Shown: positions 1 through 5,685 of the stretch, one piece after another | Position numbering within the stretch: the stretch's first letter is position 1 | How the letters are laid out: every line of letters starts with the position of its first letter | From: Acidobacteriota bacterium | Lineage (GTDB): Bacteria > Acidobacteriota > Thermoanaerobaculia > Multivoradales > JAHEKO01 | Direction: 5' to 3' | Assembly (NCBI GenBank): GCA_029861655.1 | Contig: JAOTZA010000213.1 | Span: forward strand, 1-5,685 | DNA length: 5,685 nt | The notes under the pieces: generated by a model | Told to the model about the DNA's origin: nothing | Database searches by the model: none | What the model saw: only the letters and a program-made list of their open reading frames with translations | Program-made: the position numbers and the translations under genes

Positions 1-87
1 GCTGATGGGCTCCAGAGTCGCATTTTCGACGAAGCCGAGAATCGGCTCCATGTCCAGAAAGCAATCCTCGTCAAGCTGATGGCGTAA
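1..87 (+). CDS. C-terminal end of an unidentified protein (partial, 5' end outside window)
   Basis: Frame 1 is open from the window edge to a TAA at 85-87 and gives 28 residues ending in ENRLHVQKAILVKLMA. The tail looks like an amphipathic helix (alternating Leu/Ile/Val with Arg/Lys/Glu), and most codons end in G or C, as in the neighbouring genes. It converges on rdgB, and its stop lies 4 bases before the inverted repeat at 92-158. I do not recognise the family from so short a tail. The opposite strand is also open here (from 105 leftward), so the strand choice is not certain. I prefer the plus strand because the stop sits directly before the hairpin, as expected for a gene end between convergent genes. 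Confidence 0.45.
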   Translation, partial: ADGLQSRIFDEAENRLHVQKAILVKLMA

Positions 88-91
88 GAGG

Positions 92-158
92 AATGCGGTG
101 ACAGGCTACTCAATTATCGACCTGGAGGAGGGCTAATTGAGTAGCCTGTCACCGCATT
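92..158. repeat. Perfect 25-bp inverted repeat between convergent genes (REP/MITE-like palindrome or bidirectional hairpin)
   Basis: The left arm (92-116, beginning AATGCGGTGACAGG) is the exact reverse complement of the right arm (134-158). The 17-base loop at 117-133 is purine-rich (CTGGAGGAGGG). Just outside the arms the next bases are G (91) and T (159), so perfect pairing ends there. The right arm runs into rdgB and contains its last two codons and its TGA stop (149-157). Neither side has a run of T directly after the stem: the nearest T5 is at 167-171, inside rdgB. It is therefore not a textbook intrinsic terminator, though the stem is strong enough to block polymerase or protect mRNA ends in both directions. 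Each arm carries a GTAG/CTAC tetranucleotide and a GTGACAGGCTAC core, which resembles palindromic elements mobilised by REP-associated Y1 transposases. That resemblance is inference. Confidence 0.9.
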
Positions 159-745
159 TCCCCGAGTTTTTCCGCCAGCGCCCGCCAGGCACGGCCGCGA
201 TGGCCGATGGAGTCTTTGGCTTCGGCCGAGAGATCGCCATAGGTCGAGGTCTCGCCGTCCGGCTGGAACACCGGATCCCAGCCAAAGCCTTTGTTCCCCC
301 TCGGCGGCAGAACCAACTGACCCTCGGTGCGGCCAATGGCGCTGATCGTGGTATTTGCGTTGCGGTAGACAAGCGCGCACACGGCAGCTGCGCGCGGGTT
401 CCCAAACGACAAGCCGAGCCTCGCAATCCCGGGCGGGCCGACCGCGTCGAGAAGCCACTTGACCAGCGGCCCCGGGAAACCGTTGAGCGCCTCCAGCTCG
501 AGACCGGTGTCCTCGACGATCAATGGACGCTCGAGAGCCCCCCAGGCGGCTTCGGCCTTGGCCGCAAGCACCGCCTCGACGTCCAGGCTCTGAATCTCCG
601 GCAAATCCGGTAGATCGGGGAACTCCGCGCTCCCGGGCACCGCGACGGCGAGCTCGAAACCGAGAATCCGCCTCGCCTCCAGGATCTTGTCGGAGTTACC
701 GGTCACCAGGATGGCGCCTTCCAGGGTGTCTTGAAAAGAGCTCAT
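149..745 (-). CDS. rdgB: RdgB/HAM1/ITPA-family XTP/dITP diphosphatase
   Basis: Cytosolic nucleotide-pool cleansing enzyme, 198 aa, the usual family length. It hydrolyses non-canonical purine triphosphates (ITP, dITP, XTP) to the monophosphate plus pyrophosphate and so keeps deaminated purines out of DNA and RNA. Visible motifs are the nucleotide-binding TGNSDK (15-20), the metal/catalytic EDTGLEL (78-84), FPGPLVKWLL (90-99), GFGWDP (153-158) and IGHRGRA (180-186). The FPGPLVKW segment matches the archaeal/eukaryotic ITPA style, whereas the usual bacterial form is APGxxSARYAG. The last motif has Gly where most members have Ser (SHR). The ATG at 745-743 overlaps the coaE stop as ATGA, with a GAGGAAG ribosome-binding sequence just upstream. 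The stop and last two codons lie in the inverted repeat at 92-158, so the C-terminus may have been reset by that element. It is the last gene of the ubiE-folD-coaE-rdgB run. Confidence 0.95.
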   Translation of the reverse strand: MSSFQDTLEGAILVTGNSDKILEARRILGFELAVAVPGSAEFPDLPDLPEIQSLDVEAVLAAKAEAAWGALERPLIVEDTGLELEALNGFPGPLVKWLLDAVGPPGIARLGLSFGNPRAAAVCALVYRNANTTISAIGRTEGQLVLPPRGNKGFGWDPVFQPDGETSTYGDLSAEAKDSIGHRGRAWRALAEKLGEMR

Positions 746-1392
746 TCTTCCTCGGAGGACGCTTTGTTGGCCCGACGCTCATACGCCAGGCGGCGAATCT
801 CGTCCACAAGCTCGTCCACCTGGCCCTCTAGAGCCCCGAGGTCCCCGTCGTTGCGAAGGACCCGGTCGGCATGGCTTCTTCTGAGCTCTCCATCTCCCTG
901 CGCTTCGAGACGAGAGAGCGCCTCCGACTCGCTCGCTCCGCGAGCGACGGCGCGGGCGATCCGCACCTCCTTGCGGGCCTCGACGGTGACGACCAGATGG
1001 AAGTCCGGCGCGTAGCCGGCTTCCACCAGCAGGCTGGCTTCCAGAACAACGACCGCTCCGGGCTGGCTGGCCGCAGCCGCGGTGGCCATCTCGGCGAAAC
1101 GTCGCCGGACCAACGGGTGGATCGCCTCTTCGAGTTTCTTCCGCGTGTCGTCGGCGGCAAACACCAGGGCGGCGAGAGCCTGGTGATCCACGGCTCCCTC
1201 GTCGGTCAAGTAGGCTTCCCCAAAAAGCTCTTTGACCGCCGCGGCGCCGGCTTCGCCCGGGCGATAGAGATCGGCCACCAGCTGATCGGCATCGACGGTC
1301 TCGAACCCGGCCGCCGCCAGCAGACGGCGCACGGTCGATTTCCCCGATGCGATGCCGCCGGTCAGACCGACTCTAAAAGCGCCTCCAACCAT
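742..1392 (-). CDS. coaE: Dephospho-CoA kinase
   Basis: Catalyses the last step of coenzyme A synthesis: ATP-dependent phosphorylation of the 3'-hydroxyl of dephospho-CoA, in the cytosol. The 216-aa protein is a normal CoaE length and has the P-loop GGIASGKST (12-20), the DADQLV motif (34-39) that follows it in this family, the IHPLVRRRF segment, LLVEAGYAPDFHLVVTV (equivalent to PLLFE...D.VVVV), and the C-terminal Q....R..ADRVLRNDGDL block. The start at 1392 lies 6 bases after the folD stop and shows no convincing Shine-Dalgarno sequence, so translation probably depends on ribosomes finishing folD. Its TGA overlaps the rdgB ATG by four bases. The last residues (ANKASSEEE) are a polar tail outside the fold. 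The family assignment is firm. Confidence 0.96.
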   Translation of the reverse strand: MVGGAFRVGLTGGIASGKSTVRRLLAAAGFETVDADQLVADLYRPGEAGAAAVKELFGEAYLTDEGAVDHQALAALVFAADDTRKKLEEAIHPLVRRRFAEMATAAAASQPGAVVVLEASLLVEAGYAPDFHLVVTVEARKEVRIARAVARGASESEALSRLEAQGDGELRRSHADRVLRNDGDLGALEGQVDELVDEIRRLAYERRANKASSEEE

Positions 1393-1398
1393 GACCGG

Positions 1399-2325
1399 TC
1401 AGGTCTCGAGTCCGCTGCGCCGACGGCAGGCTTCGAGCGTATTGGCCAGAAGCGCCGCCACGGTCAGGGGACCGACACCGCCTGGAACCGGGGTGATGGC
1501 CGAGGCCTTGGGAGCCACGCGTGTGTAGTCGACGTCGCCGGTCACGATCGAGCCGCGCTTCTCGAAGCCCGCCCGCCGTTTCTCGTTGCCCGGAAAGAGC
1601 CGCTCGACCTCGGACGCCTCGGTGACCCGGTGGATCCCTACATCCACGACCACTGCTCCATCGCGCACATGGTCGGGTCCGATCATCGCCAGACGGCCGA
1701 CGGCGGCAATCAGTAGATCAGCCTCTCGGCAGACACCCTCCAGATCCCGTGTTCGCGAATGGCACACGGTGACCGTAGCGTGTTGCCGCAGCAGCAGACC
1801 CGCCATGGGTTTGCCCACAAGGGCGCTTCTGCCGACTACCACGGCGCGCCGGCCCGAGACCTCGATCTTCGATCTGTTCAAGAGCTCGATGATGCCGCTG
1901 GGTGTTGCCGGTGCGAGGCCCTCGCGGTCAAGCCACAAACGCCCTGTGTTGGTCGAGTGCAGCCCGTCGACGTCCTTCTCCGGGTCGATCCGCTCGATAA
2001 GCGGTGTCGCATCGAGCGGCGCGGGGAGCGGCAACTGAAGAAGGATGCCGTCGATCTCGTCATCCGCGTTCAAAGCGTCTATCTGGTTGCGAATCTCTCC
2101 CGGGCCGGAGTTTGCCGGCATCTCGACGGCGAGGTGATGAAACCCGGCTTCCTCGGCCGCGCGAGTCTTGGTGCCCACGTAGATCTTCGAGGCCGGATCC
2201 TCGCCGACTCGAATGACCGCCAGGCCCGGGCGGCGGTGGCCGTCGCCGGTCAGAGTGAGGGTCTCGGCCGCGACCTCGGCCCGGATCTGCTTTGCGATCT
2301 TTCGCCCATCGAGGATACGGCTCAT
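1399..2325 (-). CDS. folD: Bifunctional methylenetetrahydrofolate dehydrogenase / methenyltetrahydrofolate cyclohydrolase
   Basis: FolD interconverts 5,10-methylene-THF, 5,10-methenyl-THF and 10-formyl-THF, supplying one-carbon units for purines and formyl-Met-tRNA. The 308-aa protein contains VGEDPASKIYVGTK with the catalytic Tyr49 and Lys53, DGILLQLPLP (91-100, Gln96), KDVDGLH (116-122, Asp119), the Rossmann motif GRSALVGKP (164-172), VVDVGI, and TPVPGGVGPLT (278-288). The usual PCTP motif reads PATP (138-141), a Cys-to-Ala change that should be tolerated because this Cys is not a catalytic residue. It is slightly longer than the common 280-300 aa because of a charged insert between the DVGI and GDVDY motifs. 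The ATG at 2325 overlaps the ubiE stop as ATGA and has a GGGAG ribosome-binding site (plus-strand 2333-2337) with a 7-base spacer. Confidence 0.97.
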   Translation of the reverse strand: MSRILDGRKIAKQIRAEVAAETLTLTGDGHRRPGLAVIRVGEDPASKIYVGTKTRAAEEAGFHHLAVEMPANSGPGEIRNQIDALNADDEIDGILLQLPLPAPLDATPLIERIDPEKDVDGLHSTNTGRLWLDREGLAPATPSGIIELLNRSKIEVSGRRAVVVGRSALVGKPMAGLLLRQHATVTVCHSRTRDLEGVCREADLLIAAVGRLAMIGPDHVRDGAVVVDVGIHRVTEASEVERLFPGNEKRRAGFEKRGSIVTGDVDYTRVAPKASAITPVPGGVGPLTVAALLANTLEACRRRSGLET

Positions 2326-3047
2326 TTGGCGGCTCCCTTTTGCCCACGATAGAGACAGACAGTCCCGGCCGAGAGATCGGACCAGGTGGAATCGGCGAAC
2401 CCCGCCTTCGTCATCCGGCGCACGAAGTCATCACGCTGCGGGAACGTACCGACCGAAGCGGGGAGGTACCGGTAAGCCGATCCGCGGTGTGAGACCAACC
2501 GACCCACCACCGGCAGGATGCGATTGAAGTAGAACTGGTAAGCGCTGCGGACCACCCGCCGCCTGGGCAGTGCGAACTCCAAAAAAACCGCCTGGCCTCC
2601 GATTCGCAGCACTCGTGCGATCTCTTCCAGGGCTCGATCGAGATCCGTGACGTTGCGCAGACCAAACGAGACGGTCACGGCGTCGAACGAGCCGGCGGCA
2701 AGCGGCAGCACCTGGGTGTCTCCCGCCAGCCCCGCCGGGTGCGGAGCCCCGGTGCGAGCGAACTTGTGGCGAGCGAGCGCCAGCATCGGCAGGCAGAAAT
2801 CACTCGCGGTCACCACTGCCGGCACCCGCTTTCGCACCGCCAGCGCCTGGTCGCCGGTGCCGCAGCAAAGGTCGAGCACCCGGGAATCGGCCGAGAGCTC
2901 CAAAGAGCGCGCCGCCCTGCGTCTCCAGGCCACATCGAGAGATCCCGACAGCAGGTGGTTGAGCAGGTCGTAGCGTGGGGCCACCCGGGAGAACATCTCC
3001 TGGATCGCGTCTCCATCTTTGTCCAGTGGGAGCGTTTCCCCCGCCAT
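2322..3047 (-). CDS. ubiE: UbiE/MenG-type demethylmenaquinone/ubiquinone C-methyltransferase
   Basis: SAM-dependent C-methyltransferase of respiratory quinone synthesis. It methylates demethylmenaquinone (MenG role), or a ubiquinone precursor in organisms that make ubiquinone; the window does not say which. The 241-aa protein shows the family N-terminus MFSRVAPRYDLLN (18-30), SAM motif VLDLCCGTGD (57-66), GDTQVLPL (109-116), SFDAVTVSFGLRNV (120-133), the LEF strand, and the C-terminal FYF...LP, YRYLP and AGF blocks. I chose the ATG at 3047 because the N-terminus then matches the family. The frame stays open to 3203, with another ATG at 3128, but that would add a basic, unconserved stretch and run into the rplM promoter. 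No clear Shine-Dalgarno sequence precedes 3047. It is the first gene of the minus-strand operon and overlaps folD by ATGA. Confidence 0.93.
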   Translation of the reverse strand: MAGETLPLDKDGDAIQEMFSRVAPRYDLLNHLLSGSLDVAWRRRAARSLELSADSRVLDLCCGTGDQALAVRKRVPAVVTASDFCLPMLALARHKFARTGAPHPAGLAGDTQVLPLAAGSFDAVTVSFGLRNVTDLDRALEEIARVLRIGGQAVFLEFALPRRRVVRSAYQFYFNRILPVVGRLVSHRGSAYRYLPASVGTFPQRDDFVRRMTKAGFADSTWSDLSAGTVCLYRGQKGAAK

Positions 3048-3121
3048 GGCCGACGAGTCTACACGCGCTCGGACCTCCCGGATTGCCCTGTGCCGGGTTG
3101 AGGAAAGTTGTCCAGGGAGCC

Positions 3122-3151
3122 TTGACATCGCTCTCGTGCCCGGCCTATGAT
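3122..3151 (+). promoter_or_regulatory. Sigma70-type promoter of the rplM-rpsI-rpsB-tsf operon
   Basis: A perfect -35 hexamer TTGACA (3122-3127) and a near-perfect -10 hexamer TATGAT (3146-3151) are separated by 18 bases. Transcription should start near 3157-3159 and give a leader of about 65 bases before the rplM ATG. It lies in the only gene-free region upstream of the ribosomal genes. No equally good promoter is visible on the opposite strand for ubiE, although one must presumably lie in or near 3048-3223. Confidence 0.8.
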
Positions 3152-3152
3152 C

Positions 3153-3169
3153 CGGGGCTCCCTGCCCCG
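3153..3169 (+). other. Small GC hairpin at the start of the rplM leader
   Basis: CGGGGC (3153-3158) can pair with GCCCCG (3164-3169) around a TCCCT loop. It overlaps the predicted transcription start, so only part may exist in RNA. In E. coli the rplM leader is a target of L13 feedback control, but I cannot show that this hairpin has that role. Confidence 0.3.
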
Positions 3170-3186
3170 CAAGGGTCAGGAGATTC

Positions 3187-3237
3187 TTGCCAAATCGGAT
3201 CAACCCCCAATTAGTCGAAATCGATGAGAACTTTTAG
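3187..3237 (+). other. Possible 16-codon upstream ORF overlapping the rplM start
   Basis: An AGGAG (3178-3182) stands 4 bases before a TTG at 3187. From there a frame different from rplM reads (M)PNRINPQLVEIDENF and stops at TAG 3235-3237, 11 bases past the rplM start codon. If translated, it would bring ribosomes to the otherwise SD-less rplM start. The spacing is short and the evidence is only positional, so this is a speculative call. Confidence 0.2.
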
Positions 3238-3658
3238 CCCGAAAACCGCCGAGGTGGATCGCGAATGGTACGTGGTCGACGCCACCGGTCAGACCCTGGG
3301 TCGGCTGAGTACCGAGATCGCTCGAGTTCTCACCGGCAAGCACAAACCAATCTATGCTCACCATGTCGATACCGGTGACTTCGTCATCGTGATCAACGCC
3401 GAGAAGGCGGTGTTGACCGGCCGCAAGGAAGACCAGAAGGTCTACTACCGGCACAGCACCCACCCGGGCGGCCTCAAACAGGCCACCGCCGGGGAGGTGA
3501 GAAAGCGCCACCCAACCCGGCTGGTGCGCTCGAGCGTGCGCGGGATGCTTCCCAAGAACCGGCTGGGCCGTCACCAGTTGAGGAAGCTCAAGGTGTACGC
3601 CGGCCCCGATCATCCGCACGCCGCACAACAGCCAAGTGAATTCCCGGCCACAGGCTAG
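3224..3658 (+). CDS. rplM: 50S ribosomal protein L13
   Basis: Early-assembling protein of the large ribosomal subunit that binds 23S rRNA. The 144-aa product has the length of bacterial L13 (E. coli 142) and carries the family blocks WYVVDATGQTLGRL (15-28), HVDTGDFVIVINAEK (47-61), KVYYRHSTHPGGLKQ (72-86), VRGMLPKNRLGR (105-116) and LKVYAGPDHPHAAQQP (122-137). The ATG at 3224 is fixed by the conserved N-terminus (MRTFSPK) and by an in-frame TAG at 3212-3214. There is no Shine-Dalgarno sequence within normal distance; the nearest AGGAG is about 41 bases upstream. This is unusual for a highly expressed gene with SD-bearing neighbours. It is the first gene after the promoter at 3122-3151 and is followed 14 bases later by rpsI, its standard partner. 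Confidence 0.98.
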   Translation: MRTFSPKTAEVDREWYVVDATGQTLGRLSTEIARVLTGKHKPIYAHHVDTGDFVIVINAEKAVLTGRKEDQKVYYRHSTHPGGLKQATAGEVRKRHPTRLVRSSVRGMLPKNRLGRHQLRKLKVYAGPDHPHAAQQPSEFPATG

Positions 3659-3672
3659 CGAGGAAATCTGTC

Positions 3673-4065
3673 TTGAGTGAATTGCAGTACTACGGCACCG
3701 GGCGGCGCAAGACCGCCAAAGCACGCGTCTTCCTGCGCCCGGGTTCCGGTGGGATGCAGGTAAACGGTCGCGAATTCAAAGACTTCTTTCCAAGCCCGAC
3801 TTTGAGGATGATCGTTCGCCAGCCGCTCTCGATCACCGAGACGGCGGAGAAGTTCGACATCTATGTCACCGTCGAAGGTGGCGGGTCGGCGGGACAGGCG
3901 GGAGCTATCCGCCACGGCATTTCACGTGCGCTGGTCGAGTTCAACGGGGAGTTGCGCGAGCGCCTCAAGGGCGCCGGTCTGATGACCCGTGACTCGCGGA
4001 AGAAAGAGCGCAAAAAGTACGGTCAGAAGGGTGCACGTGCAAGGTTCCAGTTCAGCAAGCGGTAG
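3673..4065 (+). CDS. rpsI: 30S ribosomal protein S9
   Basis: Small-subunit head protein whose C-terminal tail reaches the anticodon stem of P-site tRNA. The 130-aa product equals E. coli S9 in length and shows YYGTGRRKTAKARVFL (6-21), VRQPLSI, VEGGGSAGQAGAIRHGISRAL, MTRDSRKKERKK, and the invariant basic end FQFSKR with terminal Lys-Arg. The start is TTG at 3673, preceded by GAGG (3660-3663) with a 9-base spacer. No ATG or GTG is available in frame before the conserved YYGTGRRK block, so TTG is the only reasonable start. It lies 14 bases after rplM and is presumably co-transcribed with it. The 37-base gap to rpsB holds a small hairpin and the rpsB ribosome-binding site. Confidence 0.97.
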   Translation: MSELQYYGTGRRKTAKARVFLRPGSGGMQVNGREFKDFFPSPTLRMIVRQPLSITETAEKFDIYVTVEGGGSAGQAGAIRHGISRALVEFNGELRERLKGAGLMTRDSRKKERKKYGQKGARARFQFSKR

Positions 4066-4085
4066 CGCGTCTATCGCATCTACCG
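4060..4085 (+). other. Hairpin across the rpsI stop, just before the rpsB ribosome-binding site
   Basis: CGGTAG (4060-4065, containing the rpsI TAG) can pair with CTACCG (4080-4085). Inside it GCG (4067-4069) pairs with CGC (4075-4077) around a TCTAT loop. No T-run follows, so it is not a terminator. It ends 5 bases before the GGAGG of rpsB, a position suited to translational control of S2. S2 autoregulation at the rpsB leader is known in E. coli, but its use here is inference. Confidence 0.35.
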
Positions 4086-4090
4086 ATCAC

Positions 4091-4095
4091 GGAGG
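4091..4095 (+). promoter_or_regulatory. Shine-Dalgarno site that fixes the rpsB start
   Basis: GGAGG (followed by AG) stands 7 bases before the TTG at 4103. It supports this TTG over the in-frame ATG at 3989, which lies inside rpsI. Confidence 0.85.
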
Positions 4096-4102
4096 AGTTT
4101 CG

Positions 4103-5062
<960 letters not shown>

Positions 5063-5117
5063 TCGAGGCCGGGAGCCGCACGACCAAGCAAAACGAATCG
5101 CACCGTGTGTAGCAAGA

Positions 5118-5152
5118 AAGAGGGCCATGCGGTTGCACTGGCCCTTTTCTTT
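5118..5152 (+). terminator. Intrinsic terminator or attenuator between rpsB and tsf
   Basis: AGGGCCA (5121-5127) pairs with TGGCCCT (5139-5145). The stem can extend by a G-T and two A-T pairs (5118-5120 with 5146-5148). The 11-base loop can itself form TGC/GCA pairs. The 3' side runs into TTTTCTTT (5145-5152). This is a good Rho-independent layout, though the tract is interrupted by one C. Because tsf follows without a convincing promoter of its own, partial read-through is more likely than full stop. A hairpin in the rpsB-tsf gap is also known in E. coli. Confidence 0.7.
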
Positions 5153-5162
5153 ATCTAGAAGA

Positions 5163-5188
5163 CGTCTCGAGCGAGACGCGTCAAGGAG
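5163..5188 (+). promoter_or_regulatory. tsf leader: short hairpin directly upstream of the Shine-Dalgarno site
   Basis: CGTCTC (5163-5168) pairs with GAGACG (5173-5178) around a GAGC loop. AAGGAG (5183-5188) follows at once and stands 5 bases before the tsf ATG. The ribosome-binding site is strong and left free by this stem. The alternative pairing of GACG (5161-5164) with CGTC (5179-5182) brings the structure to one base from the SD. Confidence 0.5.
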
Positions 5189-5193
5189 AAAAA

Positions 5194-5685
5194 ATGGAGA
5201 TTACCGCCAAGATGGTCAAGGAGCTGCGAGAGCAGACCGGGGCCGGAATGATGGACTGCAAGAAGGCTTTGATGGAGGTCGGTGGCGACTTCGAGAAGGC
5301 CGTGGATGTTCTGCGCAAGAAGGGCATCGCTTCCGCCGCCAAGCGAGCCGGCCGAGCCGCCGCCGAGGGAGCCGTTGGCTCCTACCTCCACGCGGGTGGC
5401 AAGATCGGTGTGCTGGTCGAGGTCAACTGCGAGACGGATTTTGTGGCGCGGACCGACGATTTCCAGGATCTGGTCCGAGATATCGCCATGCACGTGGCGG
5501 CGGCCGAGCCTCGGTTTGTTGGTCGCGAAGAGGTGACCGACGCGGTGCTGGCGCGCGAGCGCGAGATCTACCGAGAGCAGGCGCTGGCCGCGGGCAAGCC
5601 CGAGAATGTGGTCGAGCGAATCATCGAGGGCAAGTTGGAGAAGTTCTATTCCGAGATGGTCCTGCTCGAGCAGGACTTCGTCAAG
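5194..5685 (+). CDS. tsf: Elongation factor Ts (partial, 3' end outside window)
   Basis: Guanine-nucleotide exchange factor that releases GDP from EF-Tu during translation. 164 residues are present and the frame is still open at the window end. The N-terminal UBA-like domain (1 to about 45) has the signature LREQTGAGMMDCKKAL (11-26). The core has VLVEVNCETDFVAR (73-86) with the TDFVAR residues that push into EF-Tu. The last part, GKPENVVERIIEGKLEKFY followed by LLEQDFVK, aligns near the end of short-form EF-Ts such as that of Thermus (196 aa). The full protein is therefore probably about 195-220 aa and lacks the larger E. coli-type core (283 aa). The ATG at 5194 has AAGGAG at 5183-5188. It is the distal partner of rpsB. 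Confidence 0.97.
   Translation, partial: MEITAKMVKELREQTGAGMMDCKKALMEVGGDFEKAVDVLRKKGIASAAKRAGRAAAEGAVGSYLHAGGKIGVLVEVNCETDFVARTDDFQDLVRDIAMHVAAAEPRFVGREEVTDAVLAREREIYREQALAAGKPENVVERIIEGKLEKFYSEMVLLEQDFVK

Noticed and set aside
1..105. Minus-strand open frame (from 105 leftward, ATG at 51-49) as an alternative gene downstream of rdgB
   Set aside because: No ribosome-binding site at suitable distance before the ATG and no recognisable product. The plus-strand reading with TAA just before the hairpin fits better, though it cannot be excluded from this window.
137..613. Plus-strand open frame opposite rdgB starting inside the inverted repeat
   Set aside because: It is antisense to a firmly identified rdgB and shows no family motif; shadow frame.
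929..947. 8-bp inverted repeat TCGCTCGC / GCGAGCGA inside coaE
   Set aside because: It arises from coding of an Ala-Ser-Glu-Ser-Glu stretch in a GC-rich gene; no sign of separate function.
871..1716. Plus-strand open frame of 281 codons opposite coaE and folD
   Set aside because: It crosses two well-supported genes on the other strand, has no recognisable domain, and is explained by GC-rich codon structure.
3048..3203. Upstream extension of ubiE to the ATG at 3128 or the frame limit at 3203
   Set aside because: The added residues are basic, unlike the family N-terminus, and would cover the rplM promoter; the start at 3047 matches family length.
3989..4102. N-terminal extension of rpsB from the ATG at 3989
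   Set aside because: It would overlap the conserved end of rpsI and adds Ser/Arg-rich residues foreign to S2; GGAGG at 4091 points to the TTG at 4103.
5133..5161. Possible tsf promoter TTGCAC-17-TAGAAG
   Set aside because: Both hexamers are poor and the -35 candidate lies in the terminator loop; not convincing without start-site data.

Overview
The window is a stretch of core bacterial chromosome with high GC content and bacterial gene style. It has no phage, CRISPR, RNA gene or transposase. Two gene blocks diverge from a shared intergenic region at about 3048-3223. The gene order rplM-rpsI-rpsB-tsf, the MenG/UbiE-type methyltransferase and the short-form EF-Ts suggest a GC-rich, non-model Gram-negative-like lineage. 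Acidobacteriota or a relative is my guess from the look of the proteins, and the window alone cannot settle it.

Left block, minus strand, read from right to left: ubiE/menG (quinone C-methyltransferase), folD (one-carbon folate enzyme), coaE (last step of CoA synthesis) and rdgB (nucleotide-pool cleansing, XTP/ITP pyrophosphatase). The junctions are a 4-base ATGA overlap, a 6-base gap, then another ATGA overlap. This is almost certainly one translationally coupled housekeeping operon. At the far left, the last 28 codons of an unidentified plus-strand gene converge on rdgB. Between the two stop codons sits a perfect 25-bp inverted repeat whose right arm contains the rdgB stop codon. This is the most unusual structure in the window.

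Right block, plus strand: a consensus-like sigma70 promoter (TTGACA-18-TATGAT, 3122-3151) drives rplM (L13), rpsI (S9), rpsB (S2) and the start of tsf (EF-Ts), which is cut off by the window end. rplM has no Shine-Dalgarno sequence at its ATG. rpsI and rpsB both start at TTG. rpsB carries a long acidic Ala/Glu/Pro/Val tail with a 15-bp tandem repeat. A terminator-like hairpin with a T-rich tract lies between rpsB and tsf and probably acts as an attenuator. A smaller hairpin bridges rpsI and the rpsB ribosome-binding site.

All complete genes belong to well-known families, and I see no undescribed multi-gene system. The points worth a second look are non-coding: the 92-158 palindrome, the rplM leader, and the leaders of rpsB and tsf.
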